This document shows positions 53,633 to 64,000 of a stretch of DNA of 64,000 nt, piece after piece (the stretch's first letter is position 1; each line of letters begins with the position of its first letter). The DNA lies in assembly GCA_009746045.1 (NCBI GenBank), contig RPFO01000970.1, forward strand, positions 35,536 through 99,535. The letters run 5' to 3'. A model generated the notes under the pieces. It had not been told where the DNA came from. It did not search any database and was given only the letters and a program-made list of their open reading frames with translations. The translations under genes were made by a program, and so were the position numbers. This DNA is from Mesostigma viride (taxonomy: Eukaryota > Streptophyta > Mesostigmatophyceae > Mesostigmatales > Mesostigmataceae).

Positions 53633-56600
53633 TCATCGCTTGCCAGGTCGATATGAAGGAATGTTGTCCCAGCTGGCGCCTTCCTTCAGGAGAGTAACAT
53701 GTTCTCTAGCGAACTTCAGAGGGAAACGAAACTTTTGCTCGCACTCATTACTCCAACCGAGGTCGTGCCCTTCATCAAACCATCTGAACACCACCTTCTC
53801 CCTCTCTTTGCCCAGGAGGGTGCCAAAGAGCGGAAAATCTTCCTTCTTGGGGTACTTGTGCTCCCAGTTTATGCACACGTCGTCTACCCATTTCGAACTC
53901 CAACCTCCGCGACTCAGTTTCGCGCCATCCATAAAGCGCATCCGGACGTCCGGCCGAACGTCCCTGATTCGGTTTTCGGCCGTCGCATCTCTGCCCTGAC
54001 CACCACCCTTCTGCGGCTGTGCAGGTTCGTCGGCACCCTCCGTCTCCTGCCCCGCCCCTCGCCTGCCCCCTCCCCGACGTTTTGCCTTCTGCCCCTGCGC
54101 AGCCGCCGCCTCTGCCATCAACTCTTCGTACGTTTTTTCTGGCTGACCGCACGGTAAGGCTGGTGCGTGAGTTGGTGCGTTGGGTGGGAGCTCGTCCCCT
54201 CCCGCCCCCGGTTGTGCAACTGGTTCGCCGACCGCGGCCTGGCCAACAACACGGCCGGCCTCTCTGGACACAGTCCCAGACGCGGATCCACGGGGAAACC
54301 GAACTGGAGTTTCTTCTTCGCCTTTCCCTGCACGTAAGCACATGCCAATTAACATGAATACGGAAGGGTCGTGTGAGAAATCAATGAAGCCATGGACTGA
54401 TGCAAAAAAACTTATGTAGAAATATATTAAGGTACTTATTAAACTCGTTTATTGAAAATGAAATTTACCGGCCGAATGTACCGTTGGAGCGTGGAAGGGC
54501 ATCCTTGGTCGATCGAAGATATCCGTCAATGTTAACGGTGCGGTCGATGTCCCTGGCGGCGCCTCAACATCGACCACCTCAGTCGGGCGCATCAATCCGG
54601 CAAACGCCGGCCCTCCACCTGAGACTTTCGGCGGACCCTCCACGTTACGAGCCTCCAATACCCTCTTCTGCAGTGGGGTGCTCGCAACAAAATCCGTGTC
54701 AGCCGACGGCTCCGGATCGTCATCCTCATTCAGCAGTATCGTGTTCGGGCATTGCTCCATCCCCGTCGAGCGGGGGGGCAAAGTCATCACAACCGTCCTT
54801 CCTGACGACGGTACGGGATCGTCACCCAGACCCAAAGAAACCGAGGCGAGGGCGGGGGTCCCCTCAACCGGGGGTCCCCATGAATCCTGACGAGGCCTCA
54901 TTCCCATCTGTCGGACACGACCGCCTCCCGTAAATCGGGAACGCCCGCCGGCGCTACCAGTAACAGGCCGCGAGCCTGCTTCCTGCTGGCGATCCCCATC
55001 CTCATCACAGATACGCCCGCCGGCGTTTCCAGTAACACGCTGCGAGCCTCCTTCCTGCTGGCGATCCCCCTCCTCATCACAGATACGCCCGCCGGCGTTT
55101 CCAGTAACAGGCCGCGAGCCTCCTTCCTGCTGGCGATCCCCCTCCTCATCACAGATACGCCCGCCGGCGTTTCCAGTAACAGGCCTCGAGCCTCCCTCCC
55201 GCTGGCGATCCCCCTCCTCGTCACAGATACGCCCGCCGGCGTTTCCAACGACAGGCCTCGAGTCTCCTTCACCAGCACGCTGGCGCTTACCTCCCCCCCT
55301 GTTGTCTTCATCCCCCCCCATTGTCTCATCACGCAAGCCTCCATCACCCCGACTGCGCTTTTTCCCTCCCCTTCCATCTCCTCCCCCGTCCCTCTCCCCC
55401 TCCCCCCTCCTCCCATCTCCCCATCCCCATCCCCTTTCTCCCCCTCCGCCTGCCCCTCACCCATCCCGGGCGGGTGCCCCTCAGCAATATCCTCCTCCTC
55501 GTCCTCCTCGTCCTCCTCGTCCTCCTCGTCCTCCTCGTCCTCCTCCTCCTCCTCATCCTCCTCCTCCTCATCCTCCTCCTTCTCATCCTCATCCGCCTCC
55601 CCCTCTTCCCCCTTCTCCGAATCATCATCCTCATCAGACGAAGAATCGTCGTCGGAAAAGTATTTGAGGCCTTCCCACCCATCTTCAACAAGCCAATATT
55701 TGATAAGGCGGACCAGGCGCTTCCACCGGCGGATATGGGCGGGCTCCCCGAACACCAGCAGAACTCTGCAGGGTCCCCTAAAAAGGGCGTTGGTCATCTT
55801 GTCAACCACATCCCACACGACCGGGCTCAAATGCGAGGAGGGTTTGGGAATGTTGCTCTCCTCCGGAATGCAGTCTGCGTCCCACTTGCGCAGGTTCCTC
55901 CACTTCTCGTTGCTGTCAGCTGCCAGGTCCAGCACAGCAAACGCCTGGTCCTCCAGCGACCGAGGAATTTTGTAATTCCCCGCGCACAACTCGTCCACCA
56001 CCTTCGTCACCACCAGATCCTTTCTTTTTTCGTTTTCCTTCCATGTCATTGTCCTGTATGCGATCCAGTCGGATCCCATCCTCACCCCCTTCCAATCGCT
56101 GTAGGCTTCCAACCTTTCCTTCCACCCCTTCTTGGCCTTGGTAGTCCCCTCCTCCGCCGCCTCCTCGACCTCCTTCTCGACCTCCGCCGCCGCCTCCTGT
56201 GGCACACCCAGCAGATGTTTGGTCTTCACCCCCAAATCGTCATACAAATGACGGGGGTGGGAAGCGAGCAGCCCTCTCGGGAACTTCCAGTCCTTCTGGT
56301 CGACCACTTTCCTTTTAGCCGGCGGAAGGTCCCTCAGCGTGAGAATGATCGCCCTCATGGCCGTGACGACCACCCGCCAAAAGTCTCTGGTCAGGCGGCA
56401 GTCGGCGATGAACTTGTCGAGGTCCGTGGCGAAGGTGCCCTTCAGCTTCACGCCAAACACGTGCTCCCTCACCAATACGGGGTCGAAAGTCCCGTTTAGT
56501 TGTTTGCAAGCGGCCATCAGCTCGGGGTTCTCCAGGAACTTGATGTGGGCGAATTGCTTTGCCGCCTCTATCAAATTCTTGGCGACTTCCATTATTTTTA

Positions 56601-59600
56601 TCAGGTTGCTGGGAGGGGCCTCACAGGACATGATCGGCGCTTGGATCAGGCTGTCGAAGTACTGGAAACTCGCAAGTTCCCGATGCGCGGTGAAAATGGA
56701 CAGTTCGTGCGCCTTGTCTTTAGGGCGCGTGTCAAGGAAGTCTTGCCGAGCCGCGATATCCTGTGCGATCGCCGGCTTGCCGTCGACAGCGGGCTTCAAA
56801 GGGTCCTCACACCAGAACAGCCAGCGCTGCATGAAGTTCTTCTGGTCCGGCCCCCACTTGTCCGTCTCTTCAGCCCCTCCTGCCTTGTCGCCTGCGCCGT
56901 CCCCTTCGGCCTTGGCTTGCTCTCCTTTCTGCCAAAAGGGCTTCACAATCGCCCAGATCTTGCCGTACAGAGGAGTTGGGAGAGACACGCCCTTCCCTCT
57001 CTTGACGGGTCCATATGCCTGGTAGGCCCGGTGCACATCCCCCAGCGCTGAGCCCCACGTTGCCTTGGCTTGGGCTGTGTCCTCGGCGTTCATGGCGTTC
57101 CCGAGCTGCCTGACAACTTCGATCATCTTGCCGACTTGTTCGGTAACCTGCATCCCCGTAGGGCAACAACGCGCAGAGACACATCGACAGTCCTCCCAAA
57201 TAAGCACAACTCAACTGAGAACAAGAATACGACTGAAAGAAACGCCGGCGGTCGCATCTTGACCAAAATATGGCATGCTAAGGTGGAACATGAAAACCCC
57301 TTATAGAAACGCCGGCGGTCGCATCTTGACCGAACTAATGGCATACTGAAATTAACACAAGAAAACCACTTATAGAAACGCCGGCGGTCGCAACCTGGCT
57401 TACCTTCTGTTCACGGATCTGCCACCAGGTCGGCAGGATGGTCTCACCCTTGAGCATCTGCACGTCCACCCCCCCGAAATTCGTCCAATCAGTTGCCCAC
57501 TCCTCCAGCTTCGCCGCGGCCACGGTCTTCGTGACCTCCTGCTCCTTCCCTCCCCGCGCAACGACCCTGAGCTTTTCCGCCTTCATGAAACCATTCAGCA
57601 TTGCCTGGTACCACACAGATCTTTGGTCCACCGTCATATTGTCGGTGACCAGTTCGAATTTCACCGATTTGATGAGTGTGGTAAAGTGGTTCCCGTCCAG
57701 CACGAGAAAGCCGCAAATGGCTGGCGGCAACGGTGGCTTCTTCTCGAATGGAGCCATCTCCCAGGCGGACTTGCACAAACTGTCCAAAAGCGCGGCCTTT
57801 CTCACGTCCACGGGCTTAAGATCGTCCAGCAAATCGGCCCGTCCTGTCAGAACCGCGGTGGAAGCAGCTTCGGCCATTCCCTTGGCCGAGCTCGTTCGCA
57901 GGTAGATATCAATTTCTTCGTCAGTCATTGCGCGAGCGTAGCCAGCCTTCATTGTCCGTGCCCCCCCCATCTCCCCGAAGAGTTGCGCGAGCTGACGCTG
58001 GGTGCCTTCCTTTTTCATCCAGTCATGAAAAGTGTTGGGGCACCGGTCAGCCAAAAACTGGAACGAGTACCGCCACACAGGAATCACCAGCTTGTCGTGG
58101 CCGTAGTCGGACTCCGAGTTTGCAAAAATGGTGGCGTTCTGCTCGGCTCTAGACAGATGCAAGTCTCGTGCGAGGAGCTTCTGAGGCCCCACGAACAGGT
58201 TCCTTGTCCACACCCGATTTCGATGCACCAAGGCTTTGGACATCTCATCGAGGTCCCGAGGCTGAACGGCAAGCTGCTTCCGTAACCGTTTGCCCTTCGC
58301 GATCTCATCGTTCACATCCAGGATGTCATCATCATCCTGCGACACCGGGGACTTCTCCCATTTCTCAAGCAGAGACACGGGAGCATCCGCAACCTCCACC
58401 TCCTTTCCTTTCCCCTTTCCCTTCAGCGCCTTCCCCTTGTAGGTCGCAAGTGCTTCGGAGAGTCCCTTCTGGTGTTCGTCGACGGCAGCAGTCCACGTAC
58501 TATCTATTTTCATGTTCTCGCGGCGCGCGTGCTGGTCGAGGCTGATTGAGTACAGGATGGCCGCGTGGGTCGCCCTCTCGGCCTGCACGTACTGCAGTGA
58601 TGCGAAAAAATCAGGAAAGCATAACCAAAAGGAATAAAGTAAATGTCGATTGAGAAACGCCGGCCGTCGCAACCTACATGAAACCTGAACCTCAACATCA
58701 AAGCCCCCCTCACAACAGAGGTATACTTACCTCGTTCCCCTTAACAATGATATGAAAAAATCAGGAAAGCATAACCGAAAGGAATAAAGTAAATGTCACA
58801 CTTGAGAAACGCCGGCCGTCGCAACCTAGATGAAACCTAAACCTCAAGATCAGAGCCCCCCTCACAACAGAGGTACACTTGGCTCATTTCCCTCAACGAT
58901 GCGAAATCAGGAAAGGAAGTAAGTGTTAGTCAAAAGGAAGTAAGTGTCACACTTAAGAAACGCCGGCCGTCGCAACCTACATGAAACGTGGACCTCAAGA
59001 ACAAAGCCCCCCTCACAACAGAGGTAGACTTACCTCATTCCCCTCAACCGCTGCTGCTTCAGCCGCTTTCTTCGACCCCTTCGCGATCTTCGGAGACTTG
59101 TCCGGCGGGCATCGTGTTCCTTCAACATCTTGATCAGAGTCTTGGCGTCCTTCTCCGTCACCGTCAACAGTTTACACTTCCTCTCCTTCCCTTTGCCCTC
59201 GAACAGGTTCTCCTGCATCCACTTTATCAAGGCCTTGGCGCTCGGGATTCCTCAGGCTGTGTGGCGCCATCGGGCCGGCACGCATTCTTCACGATCAACT
59301 CAGCGACTTGATGGAGATCATCATCTGGTTCCGTACCTCAGGTGGGGCTTTTCCGTTCTCACCTCGGCCACAACCCACTTTGCCAACTTCTTCAGTTGAT
59401 AAGCATCCGCTTGCTCCTTAAAGCGTGTCATTTTCGCAGTATCGCCGTCGCTTCCACCCGCGCCCTCTGACACAGGCTCACCGACAGCGATAGCCCCCTC
59501 TCCCTGGAGATTTGCCCCACCCTGACGACCGGCTTCCTGCAAGAACATTATCAACGGAAGATTTTTAATGTAAGAAAAGTGTAAGAAACGCCGGCCGTCG

Positions 59601-60720
59601 TAACTCTGTCCATTGAGGACGAACCTAAACTTTCGATTACTAAGTCAACGGTAACTTACCCTTCCCCCCTCTGCAGTGGAACCACCGTAAGATCCACTTC
59701 CCCTCCTGTCACCGCCCTCTTGCTGCTCGAACGGACTTCCCTGTAAAAATAGCAAACGCGATTGTCCATTCACAAGAAAAAAATTACTACAAAAATAAAC
59801 AAGGATATACGCACGCAAACCTTTTCAATACAAGTAAACCGGAGAGGAATCTGACGCACTCATGTACCTGGGTGCTTCCCGCCATTGAGCGGGCTTCTCT
59901 TGCACCAACATCCTCTTGCCGGCCCTGCGAACATTTCAACGGAAAGTAAAAATCCGCTTAGTTGTCGGAAATGACATGTCTGGCGAATATTGCAAAAAAA
60001 TGCGTATTGTATTTCACGACATCAATTTAATGGGCGGAGACTTACGAAGATCGGCCCGCCACCTTCCAAATTGCCCAGCGTCATATCGAAAACATCGAGG
60101 ACTTCCCCTCCATCGACCCCCTTCCCCCTTCCCCTCTGCCGCGGCGGGGGCATATCGCCCGTCGCGACCGGCTTGGAAGTCGCGGGGGGATCCCTTGCGG
60201 TTGAGGGCACTGCGGCCGACTCGTGCACACTCTCCCCCCTCTTTTGGGCTACTGCGGCAGGCGCGGCATGGGAGGGCGCGGCGGCTACTGTCTCTGGCGC
60301 ATTCTGAGCCAACCGACGCAACCTTAGCTCCTGCTGGAGCAGGGTTTCGAAACGAGGCATGAATGTGCGCTTGGAGGTATAAGGCACCTTGGCGACTTCA
60401 GGTTTGTCATTAAGGATGTCTTGGTACAGCGCGAATTGCTGTTCACGAGTGCCATTCGCGAGTCGCTCAAACCGCTCAATCTGAATCCGCTTAACCGGAT
60501 CGTCCACCATCTCAAGACCACCGTGGTACTCATCCTTCCCAGTGACCGCGGCAAAGCTGACACCAGATTCCACCATTGGGGGCGGCGTGCCCTCCCTTGC
60601 ACGCTTGTGAGGAGGCTGTTGTGGGGAGGCGCCTTGGGCCTGAACTGGTTGCCCTTCTGACCCTTCCCCCCTAGGGGGAGAGTCGCCGACCACCTGCGAT
60701 GTAGGGCCGCCCTTTTCCAT
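53633..60720 (-). CDS. Giant multi-exon gene, acidic and unrecognised, with one unresolved exon
   Basis: Exons inferred on -: 60720-60046, 59924-59868, 59740-59660, 59536-59337, 59240-59034, 58591-57404, 57147-55291, 54982-54469 and 54327-53633, about 1.8 kb of residues in codons (roughly 1800 aa). Most joins are GT-AG and keep frame; the fifth exon needs one base removed or added. Start ATG 60720 directly follows GTTGCAG. Notable segments: a disordered N-terminus with PPHKRAREGTPPP, a 396-codon exon containing ICGFLVLDGNHFTTLIK (ParB/Srx-like DGNH likeness, tentative), a 619-codon exon with helical FWRVVVTAMRAIILTLRDL and then a long Glu/Asp run, and a C-terminal WSSKWVDDVCINWEHKYPKK. Function unknown. 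It could be a cellular nuclear protein or part of an unrecognised large mobile element. Confidence 0.5.
54961..55262 (-). repeat. Tandem 72-bp repeat, intron or coding
   Basis: Units start at 54961, 55033, 55105, 55177 and 55249 and carry ATACGCCCGCCGGCGTTTCC. As 72 is divisible by three, both minus-strand frames stay open (24-residue repeats ETPAGVSVMRRGIASRKEAR and GNAGGRICDEEGDRQQEGGS). A donor GGAG|GTAAGC at 55290 and an acceptor CAGCAG at 54983 make it more likely an intron. Confidence 0.65.
57172..57403 (-). repeat. Intron built of three motif-bearing units
   Basis: AGAAACGCCGGCGGTCGCA occurs at 57238, 57304 and 57374, in units of about 68 bp that include TTAT, CAAGAAAAC and GGCATGC words. 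The intron starts GTAAGCC on - at 57403 and ends GGGGATGCAG at 57148. Confidence 0.7.
58592..59033 (-). repeat. Intron built of three units of about 150 bp
   Basis: Each unit has CAGGAAAGCATAACC or close, GAAACGCCGGCCGTCGCAAC, ATGAAACCT and AAGCCCCCCTCACAACAGAGGT. Motif positions are 58653, 58805 and 58956. The first and third end in GAG|GTAAGT-type donors on -, so copies of the donor were duplicated along with the intron body. Confidence 0.75.
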
Positions 60721-60983
60721 CTGCAACACAAAACAAAAAAATTGGAAAAAACATACGAGTCAGCAGGAAGATGCGCCCCACGTCGCAACTCAATACAAAA
60801 AATGCATCATTATGTCAAGGTACAAACAACGTTATAATTCAGAATGAACAGAGATTCATAACAAGAGAACGACGCACTAAAAGATGCGACCGCCGTCGCA
60901 ACTTTCGTCAATTCACTCTCTATACAAACAACTCTATGTCCCTCATAAAGAATCAATTGGCAAGGAAATGCAAAAAAATTCCG

Positions 60984-61676
60984 TTACCACCTCCGTCGAC
61001 CCATAAGTGGTTCGCGAATGGGAAATCGCTGCTGATTTTCGGTCGAGCCCTTCACGGTATTTTCGAAATCTCGAGGCAAGGTTGCGCGGAAGAGGGCCCC
61101 CTCAATCATGCGTGCGATCGGACTGGCCATGGAAACGGATACCTGGTTCCTGGACTGCCTTGCACGGTCAACCATCTTGAAACTTCCCCGGAGAAGGAAA
61201 TCAGACGTCAGACGGTTGAATATGCGAACGTCAAGATTTGACCAACCCATCATCCATTCCACCACCTTCTCCGCGGCATCATGGAAGACCTGCCTCTCAT
61301 CCGCCACTCCTCGAGACCCAAACACACAATCGGCCGTGTTATCGTCGTGCCTCTTAAGGCGAATGTTCACGTCCTCTTTGTCATCATCCATTTCCGACAG
61401 CCGAATTACAGCCCTTTTGGCTCCGTCCACTCCATCCTCAAGAAGGACGTCCATCTGCGCCCCTCCCACACAATTGTTGTCAACGTATTGTTGCAAATGA
61501 CGGGAAATCATGTCCTTTCCAAAAGCTACGATGTGTTCCCCACACAGACCCATGTCGGTAATTGACAGCTTTTTACATTTCCTATCCCGGCACTTCTTTT
61601 CGGGATCCTTCTCAAAAATCCGGAAAACAGCGTCCTGATATGGACGTCCCCTTATGTCGACCGTCAGACTGGACAT
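60984..61676 (-). CDS. Cys/His-cluster protein of unknown function
   Basis: The intact 230-residue frame starts at ATG 61676 directly after TTTCGCAG. Residues 25-50 hold KCRDRKCKKLSITDMGLCGE followed by H, a C-x4-C-x10-C-x2-H zinc-like cluster. The rest is alpha/beta (RAVIRLSEMDDDKEDVNIRL, VFHDAAEKVVEWMMGWSNL) and ends RREPLMGRRRW-like basic residues. The neighbouring gene at 61957 has a similar cluster and size, so the two look like diverged paralogues. Noncoding spacers on both sides carry the GCC-GGC motif. Function unknown. Confidence 0.5.
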   Translation of the reverse strand: MSSLTVDIRGRPYQDAVFRIFEKDPEKKCRDRKCKKLSITDMGLCGEHIVAFGKDMISRHLQQYVDNNCVGGAQMDVLLEDGVDGAKRAVIRLSEMDDDKEDVNIRLKRHDDNTADCVFGSRGVADERQVFHDAAEKVVEWMMGWSNLDVRIFNRLTSDFLLRGSFKMVDRARQSRNQVSVSMASPIARMIEGALFRATLPRDFENTVKGSTENQQRFPIREPLMGRRRW

Positions 61677-61956
61677 CTGCGAAACCAGAACATACCGGCC
61701 GCGAGTAGTTTATATTATTAAAAAAAACTGGCATTTATTAAGTCATCTTCATCTATTTATGCGAGCTAAAATTTGAAGAAAATGCAACAAAGAAACGCCC
61801 TGGGGCGCAACTTCCTCAACAACCACTTTCTACGTACAAACGAATGGCAATCACATCGACTACGATTGTCACTACATACGAATGTCCAGACAATATAATG
61901 TGTATGTAGAGGGGGGGCATTCAAGACCAGAGAAACGCCGGCGGGCGCAACTCATA

Positions 61957-62822
61957 TCAATATAGACTGTCCCGCGACTCGTTCCACTCTCTGCAGGTTT
62001 TGCAACAACCGATCGAGCGAACTCTCGGAACCTCTTTCGCCGCCATTTCATCGACACGAGCGAACATCTCTTCTTTGGCGGCCACCAACTTTGCCTCCTT
62101 GTTGCCGGTGTCAGGATAGATTTCGGACCTCCTCGTCTTCATCGGGGCCACTCTCTCCAAATACTCTGCACACAGAGAATCCTGCTCCTCCTCCACAATC
62201 GCCTTCACGCCGGATACAATCGCTTTGGCTTTTGTTTCCACGCGAAAATCGAACTCTCGTTGAGTTATCAGCGGAATGTCGGCGAGTGCAAAACACATAC
62301 GCCGATAAAGTTCGCTTACATCCGTGTCACGCGAGTCGGCAAAAGGTGTCGTCATCAAAAAGCATCTCAAGCTACTCCAACCATTTTCTTGGGCGCCGGC
62401 AACGTAGCCTCCCTTTGCCAAGTCCGCACCTGTCGCGGAGTCTTTGACTATCCAATCTTCAAGGAAGTACTCGTCTCCCCTGGTGAAATCAAAATTTACA
62501 CCCACGACCTCTCCGACAGTCATGTCCAGGCGAAGTCGCAGGGCCCCCCCGCCAATCCAGGTCCGAGGGCGCCCGCCATTCCAAGTCCGCGACTGAGGGC
62601 ATTTTCGATGTGACGAGAATGTTCTTCGTGCTTTCGGCAATACAAGTCAAATCCGAGAGCGGTTTTCTTGCAAGTGGACACATCACACTTGCGCGGCGCC
62701 CCTATTGAGCGAGCAACACTCTGAATGACAGTGGCAACCGCTTGGTGTTGTTGAAGTCGTTGCCAATCCTCCATCAGGAGGTGACTAGACGAATCGGACG
62801 AATCTTCCGTCGAACCGGACAT
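61957..62822 (-). pseudogene. Cys/His-cluster paralogue with a frame break in a G/C run
   Basis: From ATG 62822, preceded by TTGTCGCAG, the frame encodes MSGSTEDSSDSSSHLLMEDW and the cluster KCDVSTCKKTALGFDLYCRK followed by H. The frame fails after a run of seven C at 62544-62550; the next frame continues ALRLRLDMTVGEVVGVNFDF, EYFLEDWIVKDSATGADLAK and ends RSIGCCKTCREWNESRDSLY. One base less in the run gives a protein of about 288 residues. It may be an error rather than a mutation. Likely paralogue of 60984-61676. Confidence 0.45.
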
Positions 62823-62986
62823 CTGCGACAAGTTACGATAACATACCGGCCCCGGAAAATAAAATTCAAAAAACGTTTTGAAATTTTTTTATTGTACTTG
62901 TTTATTAATACGAAGGTTTAAATTTGGCGCAAAGAAACGCCCCAAGGCGCAACTTGTCGAACAGCAATATGGCGATAAAACATTAT

Positions 62987-63187
62987 CTATTCAATGTGCG
63001 ATTGATGTGCTGAAACCTTCCAGACTTTGACACTGTCCGGTATCACCGGACTCGGACGAGGAGTCGAGTCGGAAGCGAGCCAGTAATCCTCGACTATTTT
63101 TTTGATGTACAATGGAAGACTCCTTCCATTATGTCGAAGTGTGTCGGTCCTTTGCCTTTTGGCCAAACTCTCCTTAACCTCCACCAT
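62987..63187 (-). CDS. Small basic protein or exon of 66 residues
   Basis: ATG 63187 lies two bases past CTACGCGCAGGA, so an acceptor-like sequence precedes it as with the neighbours. The frame MVEVKESLAKRQRTDTLRHN continues with SLPLYIKKIVEDYWLASDST and ends VWKVSAHQSHIE. The KRQR stretch may be a nuclear signal. It may be the last exon of a spliced gene rather than a separate gene. Confidence 0.35.
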   Translation of the reverse strand: MVEVKESLAKRQRTDTLRHNGRSLPLYIKKIVEDYWLASDSTPRPSPVIPDSVKVWKVSAHQSHIE

Positions 63188-63288
63188 TTCCTGCGCGTAG
63201 GAGGAAAATGATACGTTATAAACATTAAACATTAAACATTAAATATAACATCATATAAACAAGTTATTACTCTACATTTCAAGTTTTT

Positions 63289-63936
63289 CTAAGAGGCAGA
63301 GCCGTCGTGGAAGTTGAAGGAGAAGTCGACATCAGACCCCATAGTTTTATCCAGTATCGTCGTCACGTTAACCCCCCACTTCACCCCTGCCAGCACCTCC
63401 CTCGCTTGCCTCAGACGTTCGCATCTATCCTTATGCCTACTCCAGTCCGCACGCTGGCACTCCTCACTGCAATATCTGGCATCCCTACATCCTCTACACC
63501 ACTTGATATGAGGTCCTGTTTCGCACCCACACCCCTCCTTGGAGCACTTTCGCGTACTACGCATGCGATCCCCATCCCTCACGATCGGGTCAGAGAGCAA
63601 GAAAAAGTTCATGTTGAGGGGTACTGCCCCTACACATGCATCAGCCCTCACGCGCAGAGAATGCGTAACATTCGGGTAAAATGCGCGCCCGTAGGTGCAC
63701 CCAAGCTGAGCCCCTTCCTCTTCCCCCAACTCTATCTTTGGCCCCTTTGTAATGAACGACACCAAAAGGCGGAACTCCGTCCTTGGGTCTATGGGCACTC
63801 TTAGATCCATCTGTGGTCTGAAAAAACCCTCTTGAATACAGAAGTTCATATCAGCTAGCTGGGCGTACATAATTCTCTCCATTTGGCTGAACGAATCAAA
63901 CGCCAATAAAACGGCCAAGTGGCGGCCTGTCCTCTC
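63289..63936 (-). CDS. MYND zinc-finger protein, 5' part outside the window or upstream
   Basis: The frame is open from the acceptor-like GTCGCGCAG at 63937 and has no ATG near it, so this is an internal or last exon. It runs for 215 residues to TAG at 63289. Residues 120-170 form a MYND finger, CSKEGCGCETGPHIKWCRGC followed by CRDARYCSEECQRADWSRHK and DRC, with the Cys and His ligands in place. MYND fingers mediate protein contacts. The N-terminal part (EFRLLVSFITKGPKIELGEE) is unassigned. It is the first visible gene of the minus-strand cluster. Confidence 0.6.
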   Translation of the reverse strand, partial: ERTGRHLAVLLAFDSFSQMERIMYAQLADMNFCIQEGFFRPQMDLRVPIDPRTEFRLLVSFITKGPKIELGEEEGAQLGCTYGRAFYPNVTHSLRVRADACVGAVPLNMNFFLLSDPIVRDGDRMRSTRKCSKEGCGCETGPHIKWCRGCRDARYCSEECQRADWSRHKDRCERLRQAREVLAGVKWGVNVTTILDKTMGSDVDFSFNFHDGSAS

Positions 63937-64000
63937 CTGCGCGACTCAACTTTCCTCGAAATATGACACGAGACAAAAGCGAACAATTGTTTATCTCTCT

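Larger units (their letters stand above)
60880..62955 (-). repeat. Dispersed GCC-GGC motif in spacers and introns of the minus-strand cluster
   Basis: A motif of the form AGAAACGCC-n4/5-GGCGCAAC or AGAAACGCCGGCNGTCGCAAC lies at 60882 (diverged), 61791, 61931 and 62933 in spacers, and at 57238, 57304, 57374, 58653, 58805, 58956 and 59583 in introns. The core is a near-perfect palindrome and could form a short hairpin. Confidence 0.7.

Noticed and set aside
55321-56499. Plus-strand frames of 392 and 228 residues at 55321-57025
   Set aside because: They are antisense to the minus-strand exon 57147-55291, which has clean splice sites; the Leu/Pro runs mirror its acidic stretch.

Overview
The window looks like a nuclear chromosome segment of a green alga (chlorophyte). 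The evidence is a twelve-exon plastid-type argC, a second gene with a plausible plastid transit peptide, GT-AG introns plus one GC-AG intron, GC-rich coding sequence, a TGTAA motif in one 3' flank and many degenerate non-LTR retrotransposons. No bacterial operon structure, rRNA, convincing tRNA or CRISPR array was seen. All reading was by eye; no database search was run.

Layout. (1) 1-11850: an endogenous virus-like element of the polinton-like virus (PLV/Preplasmiviricota) type, all genes on +. It holds a zinc-finger protein, small basic proteins, a penton/minor-capsid-like gene, a pVI-like amphipathic protein, a double-jelly-roll-like major capsid gene, an Ig-repeat plus LamG-like fibre gene and two unknown genes. 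Several genes carry one-base frame breaks. The element is split at 3794-8735 by a 4.9-kb CACTA-like DNA transposon. (2) 12165-12790: six tandem hairpin units. (3) 13000-37700: a nest of non-LTR retrotransposon copies hosting cut-and-paste elements. These include a hAT-type element with an 8-bp target duplication, a small CACTA-like element, a 5'-truncated LINE with a 15-bp target duplication, and a 10.5-kb transposon (21572-32103) inserted in a reverse transcriptase gene. (4) 38227-48003: argC (N-acetyl-gamma-glutamyl-phosphate reductase) on -, its introns swollen by microsatellites. (5) 49413-51887: a three-exon conserved gene of unknown function on +. (6) 52405-53133: a truncated LINE. (7) 53633-63936: a minus-strand cluster with one giant multi-exon gene and four smaller genes, two with Cys/His clusters and one with a MYND finger. 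A short GC-rich motif recurs in its introns and intergenic spacers.

How the parts relate. argC and the 49413 gene diverge from a shared 1.4-kb intergenic region and are the ordinary host genes. The viral remnant is structural (capsid, penton, fibre); no polymerase, ATPase, protease or integrase is visible, and such genes could lie left of the window. The 10.5-kb element is the most novel object. It has 25-bp terminal inverted repeats and CTG target duplications, and removing it reconnects the interrupted reverse transcriptase. It carries a DDE/DUF7869-like transposase candidate facing away from a second gene set, and arrays of the 9-mer GTTGCACCG in alternating orientation bracket each half.
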